The position numbers and the translations under genes are program-made. Positions 45,065 to 54,323 of a stretch of DNA of 64,000 nt are shown piece by piece. Each line of letters opens with the position of its first letter. Positions within the stretch are counted from its first letter, which is position 1. The notes below the pieces were generated by a model that saw only the letters and a list, made by a program, of their open reading frames with translations, had not been told where the DNA came from and searched no databases. This DNA comes from Gymnodinialimonas phycosphaerae (GTDB taxonomy: Bacteria > Pseudomonadota > Alphaproteobacteria > Rhodobacterales > Rhodobacteraceae): assembly GCF_019195455.1 (NCBI RefSeq), contig NZ_JAIMBW010000001.1, positions 1,550,001 to 1,614,000 on the forward strand. Direction: 5' to 3'.

Positions 45065-46473
45065 TGGAACATGTCCTTCAGGCGGTGCAGTGCGATGCGT
45101 TCGACCTGGGTGCAGGCCTGCGCAAATTCCGCGTCACGGCTGTTGTCGAGACGTTCGTTAAAGGCGTTAAGAATTGACGCCTTATCGTGGTCGCGCACGG
45201 CAATGATGAAGGGAAACCCGAACCGCGCCACGTAGCGTTCGTTGAGGTCGGTGAAGGCGGCGCGTTCGGCATCGGTCAACTGATCCAGCCCCGCGCCCGC
45301 CTGTTCCGACGTCGATTCCGCCGTCAGCCGCTTGGCCTGCGCCAGCTTTCCCGCCAGATCCGGGTGCGCCGTCAAGACGCCAAGGCGCTCGGCCTCACTG
45401 GCCCTGCGGAAGATCCGCGCCAAAGCGGAGTGGACGCCGACGGCGCTATCGTGGGCGGGGCCAAGCTCCAGCCCGTGGGCACGTTCTGCGATCCAGGGCG
45501 AATGCTCGAAGACGCCCCCAAAGGCCTGCACGAAATCCGCGCGGGTCATTTGCGACGGGCTCAACGCTGGCGCCACATAGGGATGATGGGCCGCCCAATG
45601 CCGTGCAATATCAATGCGACGGGGCACCCACACTTCGTCGTGGGAGGCGACATAATCGATGAACCGCTGTAACGCCGCCGCCCGGCCTGGCCGCCCGATC
45701 AGGCGACAATGCAGCCCCACACTCATCATCTTCGGCGCACCCGCCTGCCCCTCGGCATAAAGCGTGTCGAAGGCATCCTTGAGGTATTCGAAGAAGTGCT
45801 GCCCGGTGTTGAACCCCTGGGGCGTGGCAAAGCGCATATCGTTCGCGTCAAGCGTGTAGGGGATTACCAACTGCTTGCCGGCATGCGTCCAGTAGGGCAA
45901 ATCGTCGGCGTAATCATCTGATATGTAGTCGAAACTTTCGTCTTCCGCGATCAGGCGCATGGTATTTTCGGAACACCGGCCCGTGTACCACCCGCGCGGC
46001 GCTTCGCCCGTTACTTCGAAGTGCAGCGCTTTCGCGGCCTGGATGTCCGCGCGCTCGACATCTGGCGTGGCGTCCTTGTATTCGATCCACTTCAGCCCGT
46101 GGCTGGCGATCTCCCACCCCGCGTCCTGCATGGCGGCGACTTGCTCGGGCGCACGCGCCAAGGCGGTCGCTACACCATAGACCGTGACGGGCATATCTAC
46201 GGCGGTGAACATGCGGTGAAGCCGCCAAAATCCGGCGCGCGCGCCGTATTCGTAGATCGATTCCATGTTCCAATGGCGCTGGCCCGGCCAGGCGGCGGCC
46301 CCCACGATCTCGGACAAGAACGCCTCGGACGCGGCATCGCCGTGAAGGATATTGTTCTCGCCACCCTCTTCATAATTCACGACAAATTGGACCGCGATCT
46401 TCGCACCATCAGGCCAATTGACCTGAGGCGGCGTCGCGCCGTATCCAATCATATCACGGCAATATCTGTCCAA
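45061..46473 (-). CDS. Allantoinase (PuuE) fused to OHCU decarboxylase (UraD)
   Basis: 470 residues. Residues ~1-300 are the polysaccharide-deacetylase-like allantoinase PuuE (VNYEEGGENNILHGD, GRCSENTMRLI). Residues ~310-470 are 2-oxo-4-hydroxy-4-carboxy-5-ureidoimidazoline decarboxylase (FVQAFGGVFEHSPWIAE, LTAHPDLAGK, RFGFPFIIAVRDH). The fusion carries OHCU to allantoin to allantoate in one chain. It heads the minus-strand ureide operon. Confidence 0.93.
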   Translation of the reverse strand: MDRYCRDMIGYGATPPQVNWPDGAKIAVQFVVNYEEGGENNILHGDAASEAFLSEIVGAAAWPGQRHWNMESIYEYGARAGFWRLHRMFTAVDMPVTVYGVATALARAPEQVAAMQDAGWEIASHGLKWIEYKDATPDVERADIQAAKALHFEVTGEAPRGWYTGRCSENTMRLIAEDESFDYISDDYADDLPYWTHAGKQLVIPYTLDANDMRFATPQGFNTGQHFFEYLKDAFDTLYAEGQAGAPKMMSVGLHCRLIGRPGRAAALQRFIDYVASHDEVWVPRRIDIARHWAAHHPYVAPALSPSQMTRADFVQAFGGVFEHSPWIAERAHGLELGPAHDSAVGVHSALARIFRRASEAERLGVLTAHPDLAGKLAQAKRLTAESTSEQAGAGLDQLTDAERAAFTDLNERYVARFGFPFIIAVRDHDKASILNAFNERLDNSRDAEFAQACTQVERIALHRLKDMFQ

Positions 46474-46521
46474 GGCAGCCTCCTGTCGCTATCTTCGCAT
46501 AAACCGGGATTAAGATTTGGT

Positions 46522-46542
46522 CTTTCAAGAAATTCTTGAAAG
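46522..46542. promoter_or_regulatory. Perfect 21-base palindrome in the divergent uraH / puuE-uraD promoter
   Basis: CTTTCAAGAA-A-TTCTTGAAAG (10-1-10, no mismatch), 49 bases from the puuE-uraD start and 75 from the uraH start. A dimeric regulator of the urate/ureide genes very likely binds here. Which regulator is unknown; the LysR encoded nearby normally uses a different, AT-type dyad. Confidence 0.6.
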
Positions 46543-46617
46543 TGTTTCAGCGGAGGCGGCCGTTCCAATGGAAAGGCACTTGCCGCAGACAAGATGTGAC
46601 CCAGAACGGAGGCACCC

Positions 46618-46974
46618 ATGTCTGGCTATTTAACCACCCACGTCCTCGACACGGCACGCGGTTGCCCGGCAGCGGGCCTGAAGATCATGCTCTACGCCGT
46701 TTCAGGCAATTCGCACCGCAAGATTGCAGAGGCCGTGACCAACGACGACGGCCGCACCGATACGCCAATCCTGCCTACCGACACCTTCAAGACCGGCACC
46801 TTTGAGTTGGTGTTTTGTGCGGGCGACTACCTGCGCGCCTCGGGTCAGGCGGGGGACGATCCGCTGTTTCTGGATGAAATCCCGATCCGTTTCGGCATGT
46901 CCGATGCGGAGGCCCACTATCACGTGCCCCTGCTGCTGAGCCCGTTCAGCTACTCGACCTACCGCGGCAGTTAA
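46618..46974 (+). CDS. uraH: 5-hydroxyisourate hydrolase
   Basis: 118 residues, transthyretin-like fold. N-terminal LTTHVLDTARGCPAAGL with the active histidine, and the C-terminal signature YRGS. Converts 5-hydroxyisourate to OHCU for the UraD half of the fusion encoded divergently. It ends 5 bases before the LysR gene's stop (convergent). Confidence 0.97.
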   Translation: MSGYLTTHVLDTARGCPAAGLKIMLYAVSGNSHRKIAEAVTNDDGRTDTPILPTDTFKTGTFELVFCAGDYLRASGQAGDDPLFLDEIPIRFGMSDAEAHYHVPLLLSPFSYSTYRGS

Positions 46975-46979
46975 CGGCG

Positions 46980-47882
46980 TTAACCAAGTGCTGCGCGCAG
47001 TTTCTCGGACATGAAGTCCATGAAGAACCGGGACTTCGGATCCTGGTTTTTCTTGTGCGGATAGAGCAACGCCAACTGTGCGTTCGGTGGCGGTGACTGC
47101 GGGCAAACCTGTACAAGCGCCCCATTATCAAGATGCTCTTGCACTTCGAACCGAGGTTTGTTGACGATCCCGCGCCCATCCAGCGCCCAGTTCGTCAGCA
47201 CATCACCATCGTCGCAAGCAAAGGGCCCCGTCACATCGAAGCGCTGGAAGCCGTCGGATGTGTAGAGAGACCATCGAAACTCTGTCGAGCCGGGGAACCG
47301 CAGCAACAGGCAATCATGTTTCTTGTTGATCAGATCGGCGGCATCGACCGGCGCGCCACGCCGCGCGATGTACTCCGGCGCGGCGCAGAGTACCCGCGGC
47401 AAGGTCGCGACGGGCTTCATCATCAGGCCGGAATCGGGCGGATTGCCGATGACGAACGCCACATCCAACCCCTCGCCGGTCAGGTCCAGCGCGCGATCCG
47501 ACAGGCGCAGGCGGGTATGGACCTCGGGGTATTTCTCGCGGAACAGCGCCACGAAAGGCGCGATGTAGCGCCGCCCGATCCCCAGGGGGGCCGAGACGAA
47601 GATCGATCCGCGCGGGTTCAGCGTAATCTCATGGACGGCGGCCTCGGCCTCATCCAAAGCCTCCAACACCTTCAAGGCCTTGGGGTAGAAAATGCGCCCC
47701 TGCTCGGTCGGCTGGATGGACCGTGTGGTGCGGGTGAAAAGGCGAATACCAAGAGATTTCTCCAACTCTCCAATCCGCGAGGACGCCACGGCGGCACTCA
47801 CCTGCAAGTCGCGCGCGGCCGCGGACATGTTCTCCAACTCGAAGACGCGCGTGAACATTCGGATGTTGTTGATGTTGGTCAT
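46980..47882 (-). CDS. LysR-family transcriptional regulator
   Basis: 300 residues. N-terminal winged helix ~1-60 (FELENMSAAARDLQVSAAVASSRIGELEKSLGIRLF), substrate-binding domain after. Divergent from puuD with 101 bases between starts; probably controls urate oxidation and is convergent with uraH. Confidence 0.92.
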   Translation of the reverse strand: MTNINNIRMFTRVFELENMSAAARDLQVSAAVASSRIGELEKSLGIRLFTRTTRSIQPTEQGRIFYPKALKVLEALDEAEAAVHEITLNPRGSIFVSAPLGIGRRYIAPFVALFREKYPEVHTRLRLSDRALDLTGEGLDVAFVIGNPPDSGLMMKPVATLPRVLCAAPEYIARRGAPVDAADLINKKHDCLLLRFPGSTEFRWSLYTSDGFQRFDVTGPFACDDGDVLTNWALDGRGIVNKPRFEVQEHLDNGALVQVCPQSPPPNAQLALLYPHKKNQDPKSRFFMDFMSEKLRAALG

Positions 47883-47890
47883 CTCGCCCC

Positions 47891-47938
47891 ATTATCAGAA
47901 AAAATTTGAAGCTGCTCGGGATAATCAGGAATTATCAG
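47891..47938. promoter_or_regulatory. LysR-type binding sites between the regulator and puuD
   Basis: ATAAT-CAGGA-ATTAT (47921-47935) is a perfect dyad containing the T-N11-A pattern of LysR sites. ATTATCAG occurs at 47891-47898 and 47931-47938, 40 bases apart, giving a plausible activation and recognition pair. Confidence 0.55.
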
Positions 47939-47983
47939 AGAACCCCACCTGCGTATACCTTCACCCCAAAGGGGACCAAAGCC

Positions 47984-49231
47984 ATGTATGATCTTGCCGT
48001 TTTCACTGATTGGGCCGCCTTCGCCGTCCGCTGGCTGCATGTCATCACCGCCATGGCATGGATCGGCGCGTCGTTTTATTTCATCGCGCTCGACTTGATG
48101 CTGCGCCCCTCCCCCGACATGCCCGAGGGCGCCACTGGCGAGGAATGGGAGGTCCACGGTGGCGGCTTCTACAATACCGTCAAATACAACGTAGCCCCCG
48201 CCCGCCTGCCCGAGCATCTGACCTGGCACAAATGGCAAAGCTACTGGACGTGGCTGTCGGGCGTCGCGTTGCTGGCGATCGTCTATTGGGGCGGCGCCGA
48301 GATGTTCCTGATCGACTATGACAAGATCGAATTGTCTACCCTCCAGGCGATCCTGATCTCGGCTGGGTCGCTGGCCATCGGCTGGGTCCTCTACGATTTC
48401 CTATGCAAAAGCCCCCTCGGCAACCACCCCACGGCGCTGATGGGCCTGCTGTTCGTGATCCTCATCGTCATGGCCTGGGGATATGATCAGGTCTTCACGG
48501 GCCGGGCCGCGCTGCTGCATCTGGGGGCCTTCACCGCCACGATCATGACCGCGAATGTCTTCCTCATCATCATGCCCAACCAGCGCATCGTCGTGAAGGA
48601 TCTGCAAGAGGGGCGCACCCCCGATGCCAAATACGGCAAGATCGCCAAGCTGCGCTCCACCCACAACAACTACCTGACATTGCCCGTCATTTTCCTGATG
48701 CTGTCCAATCACTATCCGCTGGCCTTCGCGACGGAGTACGCCTGGATCATCGCGTCGCTGGTCTTCCTTCTTGGGGTTTTGATCCGGCACTACTTCAACT
48801 CCATGCATGCGGGCAAAGGTGAGCCCCATTGGACCTGGGGTGCCTCCGCCGTGATCTTCGTAATCATCATGTGGCTGTCCTCGATCCCGATGAACCAGGA
48901 TTATGATTTCGAGGCCGAGGTCATCGTGCCCGAACCGGTCCAGTACGTGGTGGCAAACGAGCATTATGATGATGTGCGCAACATCGTCATGGGCCGCTGT
49001 TCCATGTGCCACGGCGTCGATCCTGTGTGGGAAGGCGTCCGGTGGGCCCCGCGCGGGCTGCGTCTGGATGACGACGCGCAGATCGCGCTGAACGCGCGGA
49101 TGATTTACCTGCATGCGGGCCGCAGCCACGCGATGCCGCCGGGTAACATCACCGGCATGACGGTTGAAGAGCGCGCGCAGATCGTGCGCTGGTACCAGTC
49201 GCTGGACCGCGATGTGGCAGCGCTCGACTAA
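47984..49231 (+). CDS. puuD: Urate oxidase PuuD (membrane urate hydroxylase with cytochrome c domain)
   Basis: 415 residues from ATG 47984, with AGGGGACCAAAGCC upstream. The N-terminal ~300 residues contain about eight membrane helices (RWLHVITAMAWIGASFYFIALD at the start), and the C-terminal ~90 carry a heme c site CSMCH. Oxidises urate to 5-hydroxyisourate, passing electrons to the respiratory chain via the heme. Confidence 0.93.
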   Translation: MYDLAVFTDWAAFAVRWLHVITAMAWIGASFYFIALDLMLRPSPDMPEGATGEEWEVHGGGFYNTVKYNVAPARLPEHLTWHKWQSYWTWLSGVALLAIVYWGGAEMFLIDYDKIELSTLQAILISAGSLAIGWVLYDFLCKSPLGNHPTALMGLLFVILIVMAWGYDQVFTGRAALLHLGAFTATIMTANVFLIIMPNQRIVVKDLQEGRTPDAKYGKIAKLRSTHNNYLTLPVIFLMLSNHYPLAFATEYAWIIASLVFLLGVLIRHYFNSMHAGKGEPHWTWGASAVIFVIIMWLSSIPMNQDYDFEAEVIVPEPVQYVVANEHYDDVRNIVMGRCSMCHGVDPVWEGVRWAPRGLRLDDDAQIALNARMIYLHAGRSHAMPPGNITGMTVEERAQIVRWYQSLDRDVAALD

Positions 49232-49294
49232 CCCCCTCGCACCTTGTACGCGGGTCGACTAGACAGGGGACAGGCAAGCGCGAAGGACACCCCC

Positions 49295-50062
49295 ATGGCC
49301 CGTTCAATCGACCTGAATTCCGATCTCGGCGAGGGCTTCGGCCCTTGGTCTATGGGTGACGACGCAGCGATGTTGCAGATCGTGACCAGCGCCAACATCG
49401 CCTGTGGCGGCCATGCGAGCGATCCGGAAACGATGTTCGAAACCCTTTTGGCGGCGCGCGAAAATGGCGTCGTGGTCGGCGCGCATCCCGGCTACAATGA
49501 TCGCGAGGGCTTTGGTCGCCGGGTGATCCCGATGGCGCCTGCGGAGATCATGCGCCTGGTCGCGGCCCAAATCGGCGCGTTGCAAGGGGTGGCGGCACTG
49601 GCGGGCACGAAGGTGGGATATGTGAAGGCCCATGGCGCTTTGGCGAACCTCTCGGCGCGCGATCGCAGTGTCGCCGATGCGCTAATCGGCGCGGTCCGAT
49701 TGATCGACCCCGCGCTGCCGATCCTCGCCATTTCCGGCACCCAGACCGAGCAGGCCGCCCGCGCCGCACGGCAGCCCGTCTTTTCCGAGGTCTTCGCAGA
49801 TCGTGGCTATTTGTCTTCTGGCCAGCTTGTCCCGCGCGGGCAGGACGGCGCAATGATCCACGACGCGGAATTTGCGGCGGATCGGTTGTTGGAACTGCTG
49901 GAGACGGGCCATATGCCGGTCATCGACGGCGCGCCGATTGCCTTGCAGGCCGACTCCATCTGCGTCCACGGCGACAGCCCCGGCGCGGTCGCGATGGCCG
50001 CAAAGATTCGGGCCCGACTGGAAGGGAAAGGTTTTGAAATAAAACGGTTCCTCGCCCTATGA
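49295..50062 (+). CDS. pxpA: 5-oxoprolinase subunit A (LamB/YcsF)
   Basis: 255 residues from ATG 49295 (MARSIDLNSDLGEGFG). Family motifs ANIACGGHASDP, VGAHPGYND and YVKAHGAL. With PxpB and PxpC it opens 5-oxoproline to glutamate using ATP. First gene of pxpABC; four-base overlap with pxpB. Confidence 0.95.
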   Translation: MARSIDLNSDLGEGFGPWSMGDDAAMLQIVTSANIACGGHASDPETMFETLLAARENGVVVGAHPGYNDREGFGRRVIPMAPAEIMRLVAAQIGALQGVAALAGTKVGYVKAHGALANLSARDRSVADALIGAVRLIDPALPILAISGTQTEQAARAARQPVFSEVFADRGYLSSGQLVPRGQDGAMIHDAEFAADRLLELLETGHMPVIDGAPIALQADSICVHGDSPGAVAMAAKIRARLEGKGFEIKRFLAL

Positions 50063-50733
50063 CGGATGTGCCCTCCTTCAAACCCGTGGGCGACACCGGT
50101 CTTCTTGTGACGCTGTCGGACGTCGCGGATGAGGCGGCAAATACCCATGTGATCGCGCTCGACCACGCCCTTGCCGCAGCCGAGGTCAACGGTGTTAAGG
50201 AATGCATTCCCGCACTGGTGAACCTGCTGGTTCACTTCGATCCGCTAATCACCGATCACGCGAGCGTCGAGGCCGCCGTGCGCGCGCTCTTTCCGCTGCC
50301 CGACATCACGGCCTCGGATACCACGACTCATATCATCCCAGTGTGTTACGATGCGGAACTGTGCCCTGACCTTCTGGCCACCGCCGAGGCAACAGGGCTG
50401 CCGCCCGAGCAGGTGATCGCGGCCCATGCAAGCGCCCGCCTGCGCGTCTCGATGTATGGCTTCGCGCCGGGCTATGCCTACCTGTCAGGCTTGCCGCCCG
50501 AGATCCACGTGCCACGCAAGAAAACGGCGTTGCGCGATGTGCCCAAAGGCTCGATCCTGATCGCGGGCGCACAATCGATCTTAACGCCGTTAACCATGCC
50601 TACGGGATGGAACATCATCGGCCGTTCCCCCGCCGAGGTCATCTCTGGAAGCCGTTTCCTTTTCGACGTCGGCGACACCGTCACCTTCACCCGCATCCCC
50701 CGCGCCGATCTGCCAGAGTGGTTGCAGACATGA
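50059..50733 (+). CDS. pxpB: 5-oxoprolinase subunit B
   Basis: 224 residues, KipI/Allophanate hydrolase-C1 type: GDTGLLVTLSD at the N-terminus, VCYDAELCPDL, GFAPGYAYLSGLPPEIHVPRK, GSILIAG and TGWNIIGRSP. Overlaps pxpA and pxpC by four bases each. Confidence 0.94.
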   Translation: MTDVPSFKPVGDTGLLVTLSDVADEAANTHVIALDHALAAAEVNGVKECIPALVNLLVHFDPLITDHASVEAAVRALFPLPDITASDTTTHIIPVCYDAELCPDLLATAEATGLPPEQVIAAHASARLRVSMYGFAPGYAYLSGLPPEIHVPRKKTALRDVPKGSILIAGAQSILTPLTMPTGWNIIGRSPAEVISGSRFLFDVGDTVTFTRIPRADLPEWLQT

Positions 50734-51722
50734 GTACCGCGCGCTTCAAGGTCAGTTTCGCAGGGCCTTTGGTGTCGCTGCAGGACGCGGGGCGCACGAA
50801 CCAGATGCGCTTCGGCGTGCCCGCCTCGGGCCCCATGGATCGCTTCGGATTTGCTGCGGCCCACGCCATGCTGGGGCAAGCGGCCGCTACGGCGATCGAG
50901 GTCTCTCTCGGCGGTTTGGTGTTGGAATGTGTGGACGGTGCTGTCACCTGCGCCGTTGCAGGCGGCGCGTTCAGCCTGAACGCCCAGGCCCCCGGTTGGC
51001 AGGCCTTGACCGTCGCGAAAGGCGATCGCCTGACGCTGCGGGCGGGAACCTGGGGCAGTTGGTGTTATCTGGCGTTTGCGGGAAGTATCGCCACTGAACA
51101 ATGGCTTGGCTCCTCCGCGACCCATACGCTTTCAGGCCTCGGGGGCGGCACCTTGCGCGCTGGCGACACGATTGAAATCCACGATGCCGCTGTAAGACCC
51201 GGCCGTGAGGGCCCCTACGCTTGCCCCGACATCGCGCGCCCGGTGAGCGACATCTGTGTCATCCTCGGGCCGCAGGACCACCACTTCGCACCAGATGCAG
51301 TACACACGCTGACCGCCTCGCCCTATCGCATGACCGACGCTTTCGACCGCATGGGCGTGCGGCTTGACGGCCCCGCCCTGTCCCTTGGCGACGCCCTTTC
51401 GATCCCCTCCGAACCGATCCTGCGCGGATCGATCCAGGTCGCAGGCGACGGGGTGCCGGTCGTGCTGCTGGCGGACCACCAGACCACTGGCGGCTATCCA
51501 AAGATCGCGACCTTACTTTCCTCCGATACCGACCGCCTCGCGCAATTGCGCGCGGGTGACACGTTCCGGTTTCGCGCCGTCACCGCAGCCGAGGCCGTAG
51601 CCCTCACGCGCCGTGACCACGATGGGCGCGCGGCAGCCCTCGCCGCACTTTCAGCGCCGCGCGCGACGCTGGAACACCTACTGTCGCAGTCCAATTTGAT
51701 CAGCGGTGTGACCAGCGACTGA
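50730..51722 (+). CDS. pxpC: 5-oxoprolinase subunit C (KipA-type)
   Basis: 330 residues from ATG 50730, overlapping the pxpB stop. Biotin-dependent carboxylase-like (allophanate hydrolase C2) domain: SLQDAGRTNQMRFGVPASGPMD, LRAGTWGSWCYLAFAG, YRMTDAFDRMGVRLDGP, ADHQTTGGYPKIA. Completes the PxpABC complex. Confidence 0.94.
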   Translation: MSTARFKVSFAGPLVSLQDAGRTNQMRFGVPASGPMDRFGFAAAHAMLGQAAATAIEVSLGGLVLECVDGAVTCAVAGGAFSLNAQAPGWQALTVAKGDRLTLRAGTWGSWCYLAFAGSIATEQWLGSSATHTLSGLGGGTLRAGDTIEIHDAAVRPGREGPYACPDIARPVSDICVILGPQDHHFAPDAVHTLTASPYRMTDAFDRMGVRLDGPALSLGDALSIPSEPILRGSIQVAGDGVPVVLLADHQTTGGYPKIATLLSSDTDRLAQLRAGDTFRFRAVTAAEAVALTRRDHDGRAAALAALSAPRATLEHLLSQSNLISGVTSD

Positions 51723-51818
51723 CCTCCGGTGAAAACAGGCCCCCGCCTGTCGCCTCTGGGCCAGAATCGCATCGACCCTCCGCCCAAGTTGAAGACACCA
51801 ACAGAAGGGGAGAAACCG

Positions 51819-54233
51819 ATGAAAACTCATGCACAGGCCGTCGTGATCGGTGGCGGCGTCGTCGGATGCTCTATCCTGTACCACCTTGCGAAGGCGGGTT
51901 GGAGCGATGTGGTCCTGCTAGAGCGTGATGAACTGACCAGCGGCTCCACCTGGCATGCGGCGGCCAATATTCACGGGCTTCACGACAGCACCAATATCTC
52001 TCGCCTCCAGCATTATACAATGAACCTTTACAAAGAGTTAGAGGAAGAAACCGGCCAATCCTGTGGCGTATTTCAGCCCGGCTCCCTCTATCTTGCGCAG
52101 ACGGAAGACCGCGAACATCAGCTGCGCCTGCAAGAGGCAAAAGCGCGCCGCTACGGGATGAATTTCCACGAGGTCAGCCGCGATGAGGCCGAGCGTTTGC
52201 ACCCTTTGGTGGACTATGACGGCATCCGGTGCATCATGTACGAGCCCGACGGTGGCAACGTCGATCCCTCGGGCGTGACAAACGCCTACGCCCTTGGCGC
52301 GCGGCAACGGGGCGCCGAGATCATCCGGTTTTGCCCCGTGACCGGCACGGACCCCCAGCCCGACGGAACCTGGATTGTACGCACCGCGAAGGGCGATATC
52401 CGCACGCCATGGGTGATCAACGCAGCGGGTCTTTGGGCCCGCGAGGTGGCGGCAATGGCGGGGATTGAGCTGCCGCTCATCCCGACCGAGCACCAGTACT
52501 TTGTCACTGAAACCATTACGGAAATCGCCGCAATGGACCGCCGCCTGCCCTCCGTCGCGGACCGTGATGGTGAGTATTACCTGCGCCAGGAAGGCCAAGG
52601 CCTTCTGGTCGGCGCCTATGAGAAAGACATGCGCTTCTGGGCCGAGGACGGCACGCCCCAGGGTTTCGGACACGAGCTTTTTGCCGATGACCTGGAGCGG
52701 ATCGAGCCAAACATGATGCGCGCGATCGACCGTGTTCCGGTCGTGGGTCGGGCCGGCATCAAGCGGGTCATCAACGGTCCGATGATCTGGTCACCCGATA
52801 GCAGCGCGTTGTTCGGCCCCGTGCCGGAGCTGACCGGGTATTTCTGCTGTTGTGGTATCATTCCGGGCTTCTCTCAGAACGGGGGATTGGGTCGCCTTGC
52901 AGCGGAATGGATGGTGGAGGGGGAACCTTCGCTGGACCTGTTCGGCTGGGACCTTGCGCGCTATGGGCACTGGGCGGGCAAAGACTTCACCAAGGCGCGC
53001 GTGCATGACCAATATGCGCATCGCTTCAAGATCCACTTCCCCGGTGAAGAGCGCGACGCCGGGCGCCCTGTCCGCAATCGCCCGGTCTATGACATGCAGG
53101 CCGGAATGGGGGCCAAATTCGGCTTGAACTACGGCTGGGAACACCCTGCTTTCTTTGATAAAAATGTGGAAGACAGCGCGGGTTATGCACGGCAACCGTG
53201 GTGGGATGTCGTGGGCCGTGAAGCCCGCATGTTGCGCGAGAATGCGGGGATCATCGATATATCGAACTTCGCCAAATACCGTGTCGCAGGCCCCGGAGCA
53301 GAGGCTTGGTTGAACGCGCTTTTTGCCAATCACATGCCACGCGCTGTTGGCCGCTCTTGCCTGACACCGCTCATCGGAAAACGTGGCGGGGTCGCGGGCG
53401 ACTTTACCGTCACCAAACTGGCGGAAGACGACTTTTGGATCCTCGGCGGGGGGGCCGCAGAGCGCTATCACCTGCGTTTTTTCCGCCAAGTGCCGCTGCC
53501 CGACGGCACGACCTTCGAAAGCCTCACCGAAGCCACCTGTGGCTTCAACGTTGCGGGTCCACAGTCGCGTAACCTGCTGGCCAGGTTAACAAATGCAGAC
53601 CTATCAAATGAGGCGTTTCCGTTCTTCCGTTCGGCACAGATCACCGTTGCGGGTGTCGACTGCGTCGCGATCCGCGTCTCGTTCACCGGTGATCTGGGGT
53701 GGGAGTTGCACTGCGCCGAGGCTGATCAGATCTCCCTCTACACCGCCCTTCTGGACGCCGGCCGTGAGTTTGACGCGGGGCCCGTCGGCAGCCGCGCGTT
53801 AATGTCTCTGCGCCTTGAGAAGGGCTATGGGTCCTGGGGCCGCGACTACTCACCAGAGTACTGGCCGCATGAATCCGGCCTTGCAGGGCTGATAAAGAGA
53901 GACAAAGATTTCTTGAACAAAGACAGTTGGTTAAAAATTGAAGCTCATGCACCACGTGAAGATATGGTGCTGCTTTCCATCGACGCTACAACCGCTGATG
54001 CCTCGGGCGCTGAACCCGTGTTCTTGCCAGACGGCACGCCGATTGGGCAGGTGTCATCTGGTGCCTACGGATACAGCGTTAACCAGTCTTTGGCACTCGC
54101 TTATCTCAAATCAGGCAGCGCGAAACCGGGGGATGAAGTTCACGTCGCGATCCTCGGTCGTCCCCACACGGCCCGCGTCCTGGCAGAGCCCCCCTTTGAC
54201 CCAAATGGCCAGCGCCTGCGCGGTCCTCAATAG
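51819..54233 (+). CDS. FAD-dependent dimethylglycine/sarcosine dehydrogenase-like protein
   Basis: 804 residues from ATG 51819, with AGGGGAG upstream. The N-terminal DAO domain has the Rossmann motif VIGGGVVGCSILYHL (~9-23) and STWHAAANIHGLH; a central FAO-type segment follows; the C-terminal GcvT-like folate domain (from ~430) has RENAGIIDISNFAKYRV, GDLGWELHC and SLRLEKGYGSWGRD. Demethylates an N-methylated glycine derivative, transferring the one-carbon unit to tetrahydrofolate. Exact substrate unclear. Confidence 0.9.
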   Translation: MKTHAQAVVIGGGVVGCSILYHLAKAGWSDVVLLERDELTSGSTWHAAANIHGLHDSTNISRLQHYTMNLYKELEEETGQSCGVFQPGSLYLAQTEDREHQLRLQEAKARRYGMNFHEVSRDEAERLHPLVDYDGIRCIMYEPDGGNVDPSGVTNAYALGARQRGAEIIRFCPVTGTDPQPDGTWIVRTAKGDIRTPWVINAAGLWAREVAAMAGIELPLIPTEHQYFVTETITEIAAMDRRLPSVADRDGEYYLRQEGQGLLVGAYEKDMRFWAEDGTPQGFGHELFADDLERIEPNMMRAIDRVPVVGRAGIKRVINGPMIWSPDSSALFGPVPELTGYFCCCGIIPGFSQNGGLGRLAAEWMVEGEPSLDLFGWDLARYGHWAGKDFTKARVHDQYAHRFKIHFPGEERDAGRPVRNRPVYDMQAGMGAKFGLNYGWEHPAFFDKNVEDSAGYARQPWWDVVGREARMLRENAGIIDISNFAKYRVAGPGAEAWLNALFANHMPRAVGRSCLTPLIGKRGGVAGDFTVTKLAEDDFWILGGGAAERYHLRFFRQVPLPDGTTFESLTEATCGFNVAGPQSRNLLARLTNADLSNEAFPFFRSAQITVAGVDCVAIRVSFTGDLGWELHCAEADQISLYTALLDAGREFDAGPVGSRALMSLRLEKGYGSWGRDYSPEYWPHESGLAGLIKRDKDFLNKDSWLKIEAHAPREDMVLLSIDATTADASGAEPVFLPDGTPIGQVSSGAYGYSVNQSLALAYLKSGSAKPGDEVHVAILGRPHTARVLAEPPFDPNGQRLRGPQ

Positions 54234-54323
54234 GTTAACGCAAATCTCAGTAACCCCGTGACGCGCCCCCCAAAGTCCCGCTATAATCCGCGAAAACAAC
54301 CAGCCGAGCAGCGGAACTTTTCC

